Position numbers and translations under genes: made by a program. This document shows, one piece after another, positions 16,603-26,051 of a stretch of 64,000 nt of DNA. Source of the DNA: Photobacterium arenosum. GTDB taxonomy: Bacteria; Pseudomonadota; Gammaproteobacteria; Enterobacterales; Vibrionaceae. The notes beneath the pieces are model-generated. The model was not told the DNA's origin, ran no database searches, and worked only from the letters and a program-made list of their open reading frames with translations. The stretch's first letter is position 1. Each line of letters starts with the position of its first letter. The stretch lies in NCBI RefSeq assembly GCF_014841115.1, contig NZ_JACYTP010000010.1, positions 1-64,000 on the forward strand, written 5' to 3'.

Positions 16603-16743
16603 GATTACGAAATCACTATAGCGATGGTGAACCGATGCTGTAAATGCGCCAGAGCCAGTCTTCATAAAAGTTTAATAATGGCAATGTTCGCCGATTTTCA
16701 ACACAAATTTGCGCTGAATCACGATCACACAGTCCTCATGAAA

Positions 16744-16776
16744 CTGACATCTGGCAATCATCGAACTGTCATAAAT
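16744..16776 (+). promoter_or_regulatory. Pho box upstream of phnS
   Basis: Three CTGTCAT-type units start exactly 11 bp apart: CTGACAT at 16744, CAATCAT at 16755 and CTGTCAT at 16766, each followed by a 4-bp spacer. This is the PhoB-binding pattern (7-bp repeat plus 4-bp AT-rich spacer). It lies about 70-100 bases upstream of phnS. Confidence 0.78.
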
Positions 16777-16807
16777 GGCACCTAGCATCTTCCGTGTCGA
16801 ACCAATC

Positions 16808-16819
16808 TGGTACATACCA
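16808..16819 (+). promoter_or_regulatory. PhnR-like operator upstream of phnS
   Basis: TGGTACATACCA differs from the perfect palindrome at phnT by one base. It lies 24 bases before the phnS ATG. Confidence 0.65.
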
Positions 16820-16843
16820 CATTTACTTTTTTAGGAAGGACAT

Positions 16844-17857
16844 ATGAAAAAGACATGGCTTGTTGCACCACTGACGGCAATGATGGCACTGAGCAGCACC
16901 CACGCTTTCGCTTCACAGGAACTGACGGTATACACAGCGTTCGAAACGGACATGCTGGCGAAATTCAAAACCGGATTTGAAAAAGCAAACCCGGACATCA
17001 AGATCAAATGGGTACGGGATTCCACCGGCATCATGACGGCCAAGCTGCTGGCCGAAAAAGGTAACCCACGTGCAGATGTTGTATGGGGTCTGGCCGGTTC
17101 TTCTATGGCACTGCTGAAAGAAGAAGGTGTACTGAAACCTTATCAGCCAAAAGAACTGAGCAAAATCCACAGCAATCTTATCGACCCGCAAGCCAACCCG
17201 GCCTGGTTTGGTAACGATGCTTTCTTTAATGCGGTCTGTTTCAATGAAAAAGTGGCCGAGCAACTGGGACTGAGCAAGCCGGCAACCTGGGATGACCTGC
17301 TCAAACCTGAGTACAAAGGCCATATTGCCATGCCAAACCCAGCCTCATCTGGCACAGGTTATATGCAGGTCTCTGCCTGGCTGCAAACCATGGGTGAGCA
17401 AAAAGGCTGGGATTATATGACCAGCCTGGATCAGAACATTGCTCATTACACTCACTCAGGTTCCAAGCCTTGCGTTCAGGCCGGTATGGGTGAAGTCGCG
17501 ATTGGTATTTCGATGGCAATTCGTGGTGCCAAACTGAAATCTCAGGGTGCCCCTATCGACATCATCCTGCCTGAAGGTGGCGTAGGCTGGGAAGCGGAAG
17601 CCGTTGGTCTGGTCAACACCCAGTCTGATGCCGCAAAGCGTCTGGTTGACTGGTCTTTATCTAAAGATGCCAACCAGCTGTATAACGAGTTCTACCCGGT
17701 TGTCGGTCATAAAGACGTGAACAAACCCGTGAAAAACTACCCGAATGTTCAGCAGGCGATGGTGAAAATGGACTTCTCTAAAATGGCAGTCAGCCGTGAA
17801 GATGTGCTGAAAACCTGGTCGGATAAATTCGACGCGAAATCTGAACCGCGCTCTTAA
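16844..17857 (+). CDS. phnS: 2-aminoethylphosphonate ABC transporter, periplasmic binding protein
   Basis: This 337-aa periplasmic solute-binding protein has a signal peptide (MKKTWLVAPLTAMMALSSTHAFAS). The mature part is a type 2 periplasmic-binding fold related to iron- and AEP-binding proteins (LTVYTAFETDMLAKFKTGFEKANP, WVRDSTGIMTAKLLAEKGNPRADVVWGL). AEP as ligand is inferred from its place divergent from phnW and upstream of the ATPase and permease. It has a strong AGGAAGGA ribosome site, its own Pho box and operator, and its own terminator, so it can be expressed separately from phnT. Confidence 0.92.
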   Translation: MKKTWLVAPLTAMMALSSTHAFASQELTVYTAFETDMLAKFKTGFEKANPDIKIKWVRDSTGIMTAKLLAEKGNPRADVVWGLAGSSMALLKEEGVLKPYQPKELSKIHSNLIDPQANPAWFGNDAFFNAVCFNEKVAEQLGLSKPATWDDLLKPEYKGHIAMPNPASSGTGYMQVSAWLQTMGEQKGWDYMTSLDQNIAHYTHSGSKPCVQAGMGEVAIGISMAIRGAKLKSQGAPIDIILPEGGVGWEAEAVGLVNTQSDAAKRLVDWSLSKDANQLYNEFYPVVGHKDVNKPVKNYPNVQQAMVKMDFSKMAVSREDVLKTWSDKFDAKSEPRS

Positions 17858-17890
17858 CCGCATCCCACAGATATTTCCAAGCCAATCTCA

Positions 17891-17916
17891 AGGCAACCGC
17901 TCAGGTTGCCTTTTTC
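17891..17916 (+). terminator. Terminator after phnS
   Basis: AGGCAACC and GGTTGCCT pair around a 5-nt loop, followed by a T-run. It separates phnS from the phnT-permease unit. Confidence 0.88.
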
Positions 17917-17951
17917 ATTTATCGGGCAGAACCGACTCGGCTGTCTTCTTA

Positions 17952-17984
17952 TCGTCAAGCTTCTGTCATCGAACTGTCACTCAT
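17952..17984 (+). promoter_or_regulatory. Pho box upstream of phnT
   Basis: CTGTCAT (17963) and CTGTCAC (17974) are 11 bp apart with spacer CGAA. A weaker third unit TCGTCAA begins at 17952. The 14-mer TCATCGAACTGTCA is shared exactly with the phnS Pho box. Confidence 0.82.
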
Positions 17985-17994
17985 TAGGTCTAAA

Positions 17995-18010
17995 TTTGGT
18001 ATATACCAAA
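17995..18010 (+). promoter_or_regulatory. Perfect palindromic operator upstream of phnT (PhnR candidate)
   Basis: TTTGGTATATACCAAA is a perfect 16-bp palindrome, 18 bases before the phnT ATG. Its core resembles GntR/HutC-family operators (GT-TA-AC pattern). Variants occur at phnS, phnW and the distant oxidoreductase gene. Confidence 0.78.
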
Positions 18011-18028
18011 TAGAGAAATGACTTTGCT

Positions 18029-19105
18029 ATGGAAACTTACCTGAAAATCTCACAAGTCGGTAAACAGTTTGGTCAGTTTACTGCGCTGAACAACATTTCA
18101 CTGGATATCAACAAAGGCGAATTTGTCTGTTTTCTTGGCCCTTCCGGCTGCGGAAAAACCACCTTGCTGCGTGCCATAGCCGGACTGGATCTGGCCAGCT
18201 CAGGCACGATTGAACAGGCAGGACGTGACATCACCTATCTGCCGCCGGAAAAACGGGACTTTGGTATTGTTTTTCAGTCTTATGCTCTGTTTCCGAATCT
18301 GACTGTCTATGAAAACCTGAGCCTCGGATTACGCAATCAGGGGAAATCTGTGGCAGAAACAGACAGTATCGTCAGCCAGTGGCTGGAAACCATTGCCCTG
18401 CCGACCGCCGGTAATAAATACCCAAGCCAGTTATCCGGCGGACAACAGCAACGGGTAGCACTGGCCCGTGCCTTATCATTATCACCAGGATTGTTACTGC
18501 TTGATGAACCGCTTTCGGCCCTTGATGCAAAAGTGCGTTCTCATTTACGCGAAGAGATCCGCCGCTTACAACGCAAGCTGGGTATTACGACCATTATGGT
18601 GACGCACGATCAGGAAGAAGCGCTCGCGATGGCCGACCGTATCGTGGTCATGAATCACGGCTGTATCGAACAGGTCGGCACCCCACAGGAAATCTATCAG
18701 AACCCGAGTTCCCGTTTTGTCGCTGAATTTGTCGGTCAGATGAATTTCTTACCGGCCTCTGTGGTGAGCGAGCAGCAAATGCGAATCGGTGAAAGCCTGC
18801 TGCCGCTTCCGGCCGCTCAATTCCAGCGCGGCGAGCAGGTCGAGTTAGGTCTCAGACCGGAAGATCTGCATTTTCTGCCCGCCGGTGAGAAGAGTGACAG
18901 CAGCGTGCTGGTACGGATAGACGAACTGGAATTTCAGGGCACTTTCATGCGTGCCGACTGCCAGATCCAGGGCGCGCATCAGCTGCCGACGATCAAGGTG
19001 GATGTCCCTATCCGGGAGACACGTAACCTTGGCCTGAGCCGTGGCCATTATCTGCAGTTGCACATTGCCGATAAGCATACCCATATCTACCGCCAAAGCC
19101 GATAA
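18029..19105 (+). CDS. phnT: 2-aminoethylphosphonate ABC transporter ATPase
   Basis: This 358-aa ABC ATPase is of the long importer type with a C-terminal TOBE-like regulatory domain (about residues 240-350). The Walker A motif GPSGCGKTT is at residues 37-45. The Q-loop (FQSYALF), signature LSGGQQQR, Walker B LLLLDEPLSALD and switch H in MVTHDQ are all present. It powers AEP import with the downstream fused permease. The ribosome site is weak; the gene starts 18 bases after the operator. It is 13 bases from the permease start, in the same operon. Confidence 0.94.
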   Translation: METYLKISQVGKQFGQFTALNNISLDINKGEFVCFLGPSGCGKTTLLRAIAGLDLASSGTIEQAGRDITYLPPEKRDFGIVFQSYALFPNLTVYENLSLGLRNQGKSVAETDSIVSQWLETIALPTAGNKYPSQLSGGQQQRVALARALSLSPGLLLLDEPLSALDAKVRSHLREEIRRLQRKLGITTIMVTHDQEEALAMADRIVVMNHGCIEQVGTPQEIYQNPSSRFVAEFVGQMNFLPASVVSEQQMRIGESLLPLPAAQFQRGEQVELGLRPEDLHFLPAGEKSDSSVLVRIDELEFQGTFMRADCQIQGAHQLPTIKVDVPIRETRNLGLSRGHYLQLHIADKHTHIYRQSR

Positions 19106-19118
19106 GCAGGACGTCACC

Positions 19119-20849
19119 ATGACACAACTGACCCGACCGCTTCCTACGTCAAAATCCGGTCCTTTACAATCCATCACTCGTCTGCGCCATCACTTTAGTC
19201 GTGACAACGTCACTCTGGCCGTGCTCTTAGTGATATTTAGCACACTGATGGCGGCTTTTATCGTCGCGCCACTGCTTGCCATGCTGCAAAAAAGTGTACA
19301 GAACGCTGAGGGCGACTTTGTCGGCCTGGCCAATTTTGCCACCTATTTTGCTTCACCTGCCCTGTGGCAGTCATTGCAAAATACCGTGGTAATCGGTGTG
19401 GTTGTCACTGTCATTGTCGGCCTGCTGGCTTTTGGTTTTGCCTTTGCCTTAACCCGCAGCTGTATGCCATTCAAAGGTGTCTTTACCGTCATCGGTTCTG
19501 CCCCCATTCTGTCGCCATCACTGTTACCTGCCATCAGTCTGATCTATCTGTTCGGTAATCAGGGCATCGCCAAAGAGATGCTGTTCGGCCACAGTATTTA
19601 CGGCCCCATTGGCATTGCGATTGGTCTGGTGTTATGGACCTTCCCTCATGCTTTGATGATCATCAGTACATCGCTGAAAACATCCGATGCCAGGCTCTAC
19701 GAAGCCGCGAAAGCGCTCAATACATCCAGTGTGCGCACTTTCTTTCTGGTTACTTTGCCGGGGGCGAAATACGGCCTGATCAGCGCCTTGATCGTGGTAT
19801 TTACCCTAGTTGTCTGCGACTTTGGTGTCCCTAAAGTCATTGGCGGTCAATACAATGTGTTGGCAACAGACATTTTCAAACAAGTGGTCGGGCAGCAAAA
19901 CTTCGCTATGGGTGCCGTAACGTCCGTCATGCTGTTACTGCCCGCTTTGCTGGCCTTTGCCGGCGATCGCTGGGTACAGAAAAAACAGCAGAACCTGTTC
20001 GATGCCCGTTCAGTAGCTTATCAGCCAGAGCCTAACCGCCTCCGTGACGGCGCATGTTTGCTGTTCTGCTCGCTGATCTCACTGGCGATTCTGAGTGTCA
20101 TTGCCATGGCGGTGTACGGCTCTCTGGTCACATTCTGGCCATGGAACACAGCATTGAGTCTGAACAACTATAATTTTACTGAATTCAGTACCTATGGCTG
20201 GGCACCGTATTTCAGTTCGCTGAAACTGGCTGGAATGGTCGCACTGGCAGGAACTCTGGTGATTTTTACCTGCGCCTACTGCATTGAAAAAGGGCAAAGT
20301 TTCGCACCACTGCGTAACCTGCTGCAAATGCTGGCGATTCTGCCGATGGCTGTACCGGGTATGGTATTAGGGCTGGGCTACATCTTTTTCTTCAACCACA
20401 GCGACAATCCGCTGTCCTGGATTTACGGCACACTGACCATACTGGTGGTCAATACCATTACTCACTACTACACAGTCGGCCATATGACCGCAGTGACAGC
20501 GCTGAAACAGTTGCCGGGCGAAATCGAAGCGATCTCTGCATCGCTCAACATTCCTCAGTTCAAGACGTTCCTGAAAGTCACTATCCCTGTGTGTACCCCA
20601 GCCATTTTAGAGATTGCGACCTACCTGTTTGTGAATGCGATGACCACCACATCGGCCATTGTTTTTCTGTATGCCTCAGACACCATGCCTGCATCCGTGT
20701 CTGTCCTGAATATGGACGATGCCGGTCAAACCGGTCCTGCCGCCGCGATGGCGGTTATGATCCTGCTGACTGCGGCTGCAGTGAAACTCATGCATCTTGG
20801 TGCAAACTGTCTGAGTGATAAATACACCCAAGCCTGGCGTAACCGCTGA
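19119..20849 (+). CDS. 2-aminoethylphosphonate ABC transporter permease (fused double domain)
   Basis: This 576-aa inner-membrane protein has two ABC importer permease halves in one chain, roughly residues 30-300 and 320-570, each with several helices. The ATPase-contact EAA loops are visible as YEAAKALNTSSVRTFFLVTLPG in the first half and EAISASLNIPQFKTFLKVTIP in the second. Fused permeases are typical of this iron/AEP transporter branch; elsewhere the halves are PhnU and PhnV. The ATG at 19119 is chosen over 19041 because it follows AGGA and removes an unlikely 64-base overlap with phnT. Confidence 0.92.
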   Translation: MTQLTRPLPTSKSGPLQSITRLRHHFSRDNVTLAVLLVIFSTLMAAFIVAPLLAMLQKSVQNAEGDFVGLANFATYFASPALWQSLQNTVVIGVVVTVIVGLLAFGFAFALTRSCMPFKGVFTVIGSAPILSPSLLPAISLIYLFGNQGIAKEMLFGHSIYGPIGIAIGLVLWTFPHALMIISTSLKTSDARLYEAAKALNTSSVRTFFLVTLPGAKYGLISALIVVFTLVVCDFGVPKVIGGQYNVLATDIFKQVVGQQNFAMGAVTSVMLLLPALLAFAGDRWVQKKQQNLFDARSVAYQPEPNRLRDGACLLFCSLISLAILSVIAMAVYGSLVTFWPWNTALSLNNYNFTEFSTYGWAPYFSSLKLAGMVALAGTLVIFTCAYCIEKGQSFAPLRNLLQMLAILPMAVPGMVLGLGYIFFFNHSDNPLSWIYGTLTILVVNTITHYYTVGHMTAVTALKQLPGEIEAISASLNIPQFKTFLKVTIPVCTPAILEIATYLFVNAMTTTSAIVFLYASDTMPASVSVLNMDDAGQTGPAAAMAVMILLTAAAVKLMHLGANCLSDKYTQAWRNR

Positions 20850-20918
20850 TGACTCTGTGAAAACAGACTTTATAATAGCTAACCAATTGAACCCTGGTCG
20901 GCAACGGGAAGGATTAAC

Positions 20919-21617
20919 GTGCAATATTTAAGAATCATGGAAGCCATCAACGAACAGATTGATGCCGGGCTTCTGGCAGGCGGGCACAAACTGCCTGCTG
21001 AACGTAAGCTGGCGGAGTCTTTCAACACCACACGCGTCACTCTGCGTGAGTCGCTGGCCTTGCTCGAAGCCGAAGGTAAGCTGTATCGCGAAGATCGCCG
21101 CGGCTGGTTTGTCTCACCGGTACCGCTTTTGTACGATCCGACGTACACCACGGATTTTCCGGCCATGGCCAAAGCACAAGGTCGCGAAGCGCGTTCTGAG
21201 CTGCTCTCCGCCAAGCGTGTGCCTGCCAGCCGGCGCGCCGCCTCGCTGCTGAATGTCAAACCACTGACCGAAGTGTACCGCATCGACCGGCTGCGATTTC
21301 TTGATAATCGTCCGGTCGTGGTGGTCACGAATTTTATCTCACCCTCCCATTTCCCTGATTTGTTCGAGCACAATATTATCGACTCGCTCACGACTACGTA
21401 CCGTGAGCAATACGGCGTGATTTATTCCAAAACCCGGTTCCGGGTTCGCTCTACATCCCTGATGGCGGAAACCGCCCATCATCTCAGGGCAACATCCGGC
21501 ACACCCGCCATGTTTGTCGAACGGGTAAACTACGACCAGAGCGGCAACCTGATTGACTGCGATTTAGAATACTGGCGCCACGACGCGATTTTGATTGAGT
21601 CGACGGCGACGATTTAA
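20919..21617 (+). CDS. phnR: GntR/HutC-family regulator of phosphonate utilisation
   Basis: This 232-aa repressor-type regulator has an N-terminal GntR winged helix (residues about 5-70; AGGHKLPAERKLAESFNTTRVTLRESLALLEAEGKLYREDRRGWFV). A C-terminal UTRA effector-binding domain follows (from about 85; AQGREARSELLSAKRVPASRRAASLL). The start is GTG at 20919 with GGAAGGA upstream. Its place after the AEP transporter matches PhnR, expected to sense AEP or a pathway intermediate. The palindromes at 16591, 16808, 17995 and 37180 are proposed as its sites, by inference. Confidence 0.88.
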   Translation: MQYLRIMEAINEQIDAGLLAGGHKLPAERKLAESFNTTRVTLRESLALLEAEGKLYREDRRGWFVSPVPLLYDPTYTTDFPAMAKAQGREARSELLSAKRVPASRRAASLLNVKPLTEVYRIDRLRFLDNRPVVVVTNFISPSHFPDLFEHNIIDSLTTTYREQYGVIYSKTRFRVRSTSLMAETAHHLRATSGTPAMFVERVNYDQSGNLIDCDLEYWRHDAILIESTATI

Positions 21618-21656
21618 CGGGTTATCCGCCAGTGCGCTACGCCCTCTTTAGCTGAC

Positions 21657-21683
21657 AAAAAATGGCGCCTGAAAAGGCGCCAT
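21657..21683 (-). terminator. Terminator after aapP
   Basis: ATGGCGCCT and AGGCGCCAT form a 9-bp stem with a GAAA loop on the plus strand. The T-run follows on the minus strand, so it ends the aapJQMP transcript; it may also slow read-through from phnR. Confidence 0.88.
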
Positions 21684-21730
21684 GACAGTCGTTCTTTCCG
21701 TCACCTAAAAGCCGCTTCAGGGATGGAAAA

Positions 21731-22501
21731 TCAGTGAATAATCTGCTGCAGGAAGTTTTGCGTGCGGTCAAACTGCGGGTTACTGAAGAACGCCTCCGGG
21801 GCATTCTGCTCAATAATTTCACCGGCATCCATGAAGATCACACGATCCGCCACTTCGCGGGCAAAACCCATTTCATGCGTCACACAGAGCATGGTCATGC
21901 CGTCTTCTGCCAGCTCAACCATCACATCCAATACCTCACGCACCATTTCCGGATCAAGGGCTGACGTCGGCTCATCGAACAGCATGATTTGCGGCTCCAT
22001 ACACAATGAGCGGGCAATCGCCACACGCTGCTGCTGACCACCGGACAGCTGGCCCGGAAACTTATGTGCCTGCTCGGCAATCCGTACCCGCTCCAGGTAC
22101 TTCATTGCCAGGGCTTCAGCTTCTTGCTGCGACTTTTTCTTCACCCACATCTGCGCCAGCGTACAGTTTTCCAGCACACTCAGATGGGGAAACAAGTTAA
22201 AGTGCTGAAAACACATACCTACTTCGCGACGCACCAGCTCGATATTTTTCAGATCGTCCTTCAGCTCTGTCCCGGCGACAACGATGTCGCCGCGCTGGTG
22301 TTCTTCCAAATGGTTGATACAGCGAATCATGGTCGATTTACCCGAGCCGGAAGGCCCGCAGATCACAATTTTTTCGCCCTGTTCCACTTCCAGGTTAATG
22401 TTTTTCAACACATGGAACTCACCATACCACTTGTTGACATCTTTCAGACGGATGACAGGTTCTTTGTCCGAACTCTGGTTCACTTTTTCAATCATAGACA
22501 T
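21731..22501 (-). CDS. aapP: General L-amino acid ABC transporter ATPase
   Basis: This 256-aa ABC ATPase belongs to the polar amino-acid (GlnQ/AapP) branch. Walker [10 protein letters not shown] is at residues 49-57, followed by [15 protein letters not shown], signature LSGGQQQR, Walker [15 protein letters not shown] and the switch [15 protein letters not shown]. The start at 22501 (MSMIEKV) has AAGGAAG upstream, whereas the longer frame would use TTG. It is the last gene of aapJ-aapQ-aapM-aapP, 20 bases after aapM, with a terminator behind. Confidence 0.94.
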   Translation of the reverse strand: MSMIEKVNQSSDKEPVIRLKDVNKWYGEFHVLKNINLEVEQGEKIVICGPSGSGKSTMIRCINHLEEHQRGDIVVAGTELKDDLKNIELVRREVGMCFQHFNLFPHLSVLENCTLAQMWVKKKSQQEAEALAMKYLERVRIAEQAHKFPGQLSGGQQQRVAIARSLCMEPQIMLFDEPTSALDPEMVREVLDVMVELAEDGMTMLCVTHEMGFAREVADRVIFMDAGEIIEQNAPEAFFSNPQFDRTQNFLQQIIH

Positions 22502-22521
22502 CCTAACTTCCTTGTAATTGA

Positions 22522-23616
22522 TCAATGCCCGGTATGGAGTTTGTTTTCCAGATAAAGGCTATAACGTGACATTCCAAAGCACATCACCCAGAAAATGAAG
22601 GCCGCAAATAAATAACTTTCTGTTGAGAAGCCGAGCCAGGCCGGATCACTGTTCGCCGACTGAGCGATGCCCAGTACATCAAACATACCGATAATCAGCA
22701 CCAGGCTGGTATCTTTGAGCAAGGCAATAAAGGTATTGACGATCGACGGAATACTGACTTTCAGCGCCTGAGGCAGAATGACTAAACGCATCATTTTCCA
22801 GTAGCCCAAACCCAGCGCTTCCGCCGCTTCGTACTGCCCTTTAGAAATAGACTGTAAACCGCCCCTTATCGCTTCGGCCATGTAGGCCGAGTTAAAGAGC
22901 ACCACACCAATCAGCGCACGCAGTAATTTGTCAATTTCCGTGCCGCCAGAAAGGAACAAGGGCAGCATGACAGACGCCATGAAAAGGACGGTAATTAATG
23001 GCACGCCACGCCAGAACTCGATATACACAGTGCTTATGCTGCGGATAACCGGCATGTCTGAGCGTCGCCCGAGCGCCAGCAATACACCAAAAGGCAGAGA
23101 AGCGAGTATGCCTGTCAGCGCGATGATCAGAGTGACCATCAACCCGCCCCACTGGTGCGTCTCAACAGTTTCCAGGCCGAATGTACCGCCGTGTAACAGC
23201 ATGGCTGACAAAACAGGAAACGGGATCAGGGTGATCAGTAACGCCCATTTTTTATAGGGGATACGATCCACCAGTAACCACAGGATTAACCCTGCTGTGG
23301 CTGCAAAAAACACCACAGGTCGCCAGATCTCCGATTCCGGATAAAAACCAAACATGAACTGTTCGAACCGTGCCTGAATAAATACCCAGCACGCGCCTTC
23401 CCGGGTACAGGCGTCACGGGTTGAGCCAATAAAATCCGCATCCAGTACGGCCCACAGGAGAACCTGTTCAGCCCATGTAACAACCAGCCAGAGCAGCCCC
23501 AGTGTAACCACTGTATTGACCGGACCGGCAAACAGGTTTTTGCGTAACCAGCCGCCCACACCCGTTAACTTTGCCGGCGGGGTTTCTGAAGGCGTAAAAT
23601 CAAATGTTTTCATCAT
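22522..23616 (-). CDS. aapM: General L-amino acid ABC transporter permease AapM
   Basis: This 364-aa inner-membrane permease begins with the family-typical [24 protein letters not shown]. It has a long N-terminal portion with helices and a periplasmic insert, then the HisM-like permease core from about residue 165. The EAA loop is [30 protein letters not shown]. It works with AapQ as a heterodimeric channel. It starts 11 bases after aapQ with AGAGGTAGC as ribosome site. Confidence 0.94.
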   Translation of the reverse strand: MMKTFDFTPSETPPAKLTGVGGWLRKNLFAGPVNTVVTLGLLWLVVTWAEQVLLWAVLDADFIGSTRDACTREGACWVFIQARFEQFMFGFYPESEIWRPVVFFAATAGLILWLLVDRIPYKKWALLITLIPFPVLSAMLLHGGTFGLETVETHQWGGLMVTLIIALTGILASLPFGVLLALGRRSDMPVIRSISTVYIEFWRGVPLITVLFMASVMLPLFLSGGTEIDKLLRALIGVVLFNSAYMAEAIRGGLQSISKGQYEAAEALGLGYWKMMRLVILPQALKVSIPSIVNTFIALLKDTSLVLIIGMFDVLGIAQSANSDPAWLGFSTESYLFAAFIFWVMCFGMSRYSLYLENKLHTGH

Positions 23617-23627
23617 GCTACCTCTTA

Positions 23628-24887
23628 CTACCTTTCCACCAGCGCAATCTTGCGGTTATACATATTCATCAAAAGTGACGTCAGTAAACTCAGCGCAAGA
23701 TACACTGCCATTGTCATCGCAATAATTTCAATGGCCTGCCCTGTCTGATTCAGGGTCGTACCGGCAAACACAGACACCAGATCCGGGTAGCCTATCGCCA
23801 TGGCAAGCGAAGAGTTTTTAACCAGATTCAGGTACTGGCTGGTCAGAGGCGGCACAATGACACGCAATGCCTGCGGGATAACAATCAACCTGAGCGTATG
23901 CGAACTTTTCAGCCCCAGCGAGTGCGCGGCTTCCGTCTGTCCATGACTGACAGCCATAATCCCCGAACGAACAATTTCAGCAATAAAAGAAGCGGTATAA
24001 ATACTCAATGCAACCAGTAAAGCAAACAGCTCAGGCATAACAGAAATACCGCCACGAAAGTTAAAACCTTTCAGCTCGGGATATTCCAGTGACACAGGCT
24101 GACCCGACACAAAATACGTCAGCACAGGCAAGACCAGCAGCATGCCAAGGGAATAGCGCCAGGTCGGACGCTGCTCCCCCGTGGCCTTCTGATGCCGGCT
24201 GGCCCGGATATGAACAGCGACACCCGCAATCACACTGATTACGACAGCAGCGAGTACCATCCAGGCGCCTTGCTCATAAACAGGTGCTGGCACATACAGG
24301 CCACGCACATTCAGGAACGCGGCTTCACCCAATGACAATGATTGTCTTGGCGAAGGTAAGGCACGCAGAACAACGAAATACCAGAAAAGAATTTGCAGCA
24401 ATAGCGGCACATTTCGGAACACTTCGATATACACAGCAGCCAGGCGGCTTAACAACCAGTTTTTTGATAAGCGGGCAATGCCAATAACGAAACCCAGCGT
24501 TGTTGCCAGCACTATGCCAAGAATACCGACCAATGCTGTATTCAGTAATCCAACAATAAAAGTCCGGCCGTAGCTATAGGTCTCGTCATATTCAATGAGC
24601 GACATGCCAATACCGAAACCAGCGGTTTGATCCAAAAAATCAAAACCGGTTGCGATTCCCCTTTGCGCTAAATTATCCAGTGCATTGCTGACAACGGTAT
24701 ATAAGAACACACCGATGGCCAGAATAAGCAATGACTGAAAAAAAACGGCACGAGCACCCGGATGATAAATTAAAGAACGGAGGTTCAAGGAAGGTGTTTC
24801 AGAAACGGCGGCGTTTTTTTCGCCCGTCGTTCCATTCTTTTTGTCTTTTTCGGTGACAGCATCGAATTCAACTTCACTCAGTGCCAT
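23628..24887 (-). CDS. aapQ: General L-amino acid ABC transporter permease AapQ
   Basis: This 419-aa inner-membrane permease has a polar N-terminal tail of about 40 residues rich in Lys and Glu. A first helix follows, then an early ALVGILGIVLATTLGFVIGIARLSKNW segment and the permease core. The EAA motif is EAAHSLGLKSSHTLRLIVIPQALRVIVPP. Length and order agree with Rhizobium AapQ-type proteins. It is separated from aapJ by 114 bases holding a stable hairpin that could lower expression relative to the binding protein. Confidence 0.93.
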   Translation of the reverse strand: MALSEVEFDAVTEKDKKNGTTGEKNAAVSETPSLNLRSLIYHPGARAVFFQSLLILAIGVFLYTVVSNALDNLAQRGIATGFDFLDQTAGFGIGMSLIEYDETYSYGRTFIVGLLNTALVGILGIVLATTLGFVIGIARLSKNWLLSRLAAVYIEVFRNVPLLLQILFWYFVVLRALPSPRQSLSLGEAAFLNVRGLYVPAPVYEQGAWMVLAAVVISVIAGVAVHIRASRHQKATGEQRPTWRYSLGMLLVLPVLTYFVSGQPVSLEYPELKGFNFRGGISVMPELFALLVALSIYTASFIAEIVRSGIMAVSHGQTEAAHSLGLKSSHTLRLIVIPQALRVIVPPLTSQYLNLVKNSSLAMAIGYPDLVSVFAGTTLNQTGQAIEIIAMTMAVYLALSLLTSLLMNMYNRKIALVER

Positions 24888-24958
24888 ACAACTACCCTGT
24901 TAAGCAAATGGATTTTCATCTTTTCATGATTCATTTCAATGAAAAGCTGTTCCAATCA

Positions 24959-24978
24959 GGCGGGGAAATATCCCCGCC
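24959..24978 (-). promoter_or_regulatory. aapJ-aapQ intergenic hairpin
   Basis: GGCGGGGA and TCCCCGCC form an 8-bp GC-rich stem with a 4-nt loop and no T-tract. Hairpins at this position after a binding-protein gene often protect upstream mRNA and give more binding protein than membrane components; that role is inferred. Confidence 0.6.
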
Positions 24979-25001
24979 GCGTATTGAGTGTTAACCGGTA
25001 A

Positions 25002-26051
25002 TTAACGCACAGGTGGCGCGTACATGATGCCGCCGTCTTTCCAGAGGGCATTCAGACCACGGGCAATTTTCAGTGGCGAACCTGCGCCCACATTTCGCTC
25101 AAAGCTGTCGCCATAGTTACCCACTTGCTTGATAACCTGATAAGACCAATCATCAGCAAGGCTCAGACCGGCGCCTTTCGGACCATCCAGGCCTAAAATG
25201 CGGCGGACGTTTGGATCGGTCGATTTCAGTTTGGCATCAACGTTGCTCTGATTAATCCCGTACTCTTCGGCATTCACCATCACGCTCAGGGTCCACTTCA
25301 CGATGTTAAACCACTTGTCATCACCCTGACGTACAACCGGACCTAAAGGTTCTTTTGAAATCACTTCAGGCAACACAACCGCTGATGATGGGTTGGCCAG
25401 TTTGATACGCAGTGAATACAGCTGAGACTGATCTGAGGTCAGCACATCACAACGCCCTGCTTCGAATCCTTTTACCGTTTGATCTGAAGTATCAAAAACG
25501 ACGGGCTTAAAGCTCATGTCGTTAGTGCGGAAGTAATCGGCCAGATTCAGCTCTGTTGTGGTACCGGACTGAATACAAACTGACGCACCATCCAGTTCTT
25601 TCGCAGACTTCACTCCTAACTCTTTACTGACCATAAAGCCTTGACCGTCGTAATAGTTCACGCCGACAAAATTCAGACCCAGAGCCGTGTCACGTTGCAG
25701 TGTCCATGTCGTATTACGGGACAGCACATCCACTTCGCCAGATTGCAGCGCGGTAAAACGCTCTTTGGCCGTCAACGGAATATATTGCACTTTGCTGGCA
25801 TCTTTCAAAACAGCAGATGCGACGGCACGACAGAATTCAACATCAATACCTTCCCAGTTCCCTTTGGCGTCGGTATTTGAAAAACCTGGCAGCCCAGTGC
25901 TGACACCGCACTTAAGCACACCGGCTTGTTTTACTTTATCTAATGTTTCAGATCCTGAAGCCATTTCGGCATGAGCGCTTGCAGAAATACCTGCCAGCAT
26001 CAGAGATGAAGCAATTAAAGAAGCTGAAAAAAGGTTTCTTTTGTTTTTCAT
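25002..26051 (-). CDS. aapJ: General L-amino acid ABC transporter periplasmic binding protein
   Basis: This 349-aa periplasmic binding protein has a signal peptide (MKNKRNLFSASLIASSLMLAGISASAHAE). Family features are DKVKQAGVLKCGVSTGLPGFSN, the ligand-site segment WEGIDVEFCRAVASAVL and DVLSRNTTWTLQRDTALGLNFVGVNYYDGQGFMV, typical of AapJ/BztA. It binds a broad range of L-amino acids. The ATG at 26051 has GGAAG upstream; the longer frame would add 24 polar residues before the signal. It is the first gene of aapJQMP. Confidence 0.94.
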   Translation of the reverse strand: MKNKRNLFSASLIASSLMLAGISASAHAEMASGSETLDKVKQAGVLKCGVSTGLPGFSNTDAKGNWEGIDVEFCRAVASAVLKDASKVQYIPLTAKERFTALQSGEVDVLSRNTTWTLQRDTALGLNFVGVNYYDGQGFMVSKELGVKSAKELDGASVCIQSGTTTELNLADYFRTNDMSFKPVVFDTSDQTVKGFEAGRCDVLTSDQSQLYSLRIKLANPSSAVVLPEVISKEPLGPVVRQGDDKWFNIVKWTLSVMVNAEEYGINQSNVDAKLKSTDPNVRRILGLDGPKGAGLSLADDWSYQVIKQVGNYGDSFERNVGAGSPLKIARGLNALWKDGGIMYAPPVR

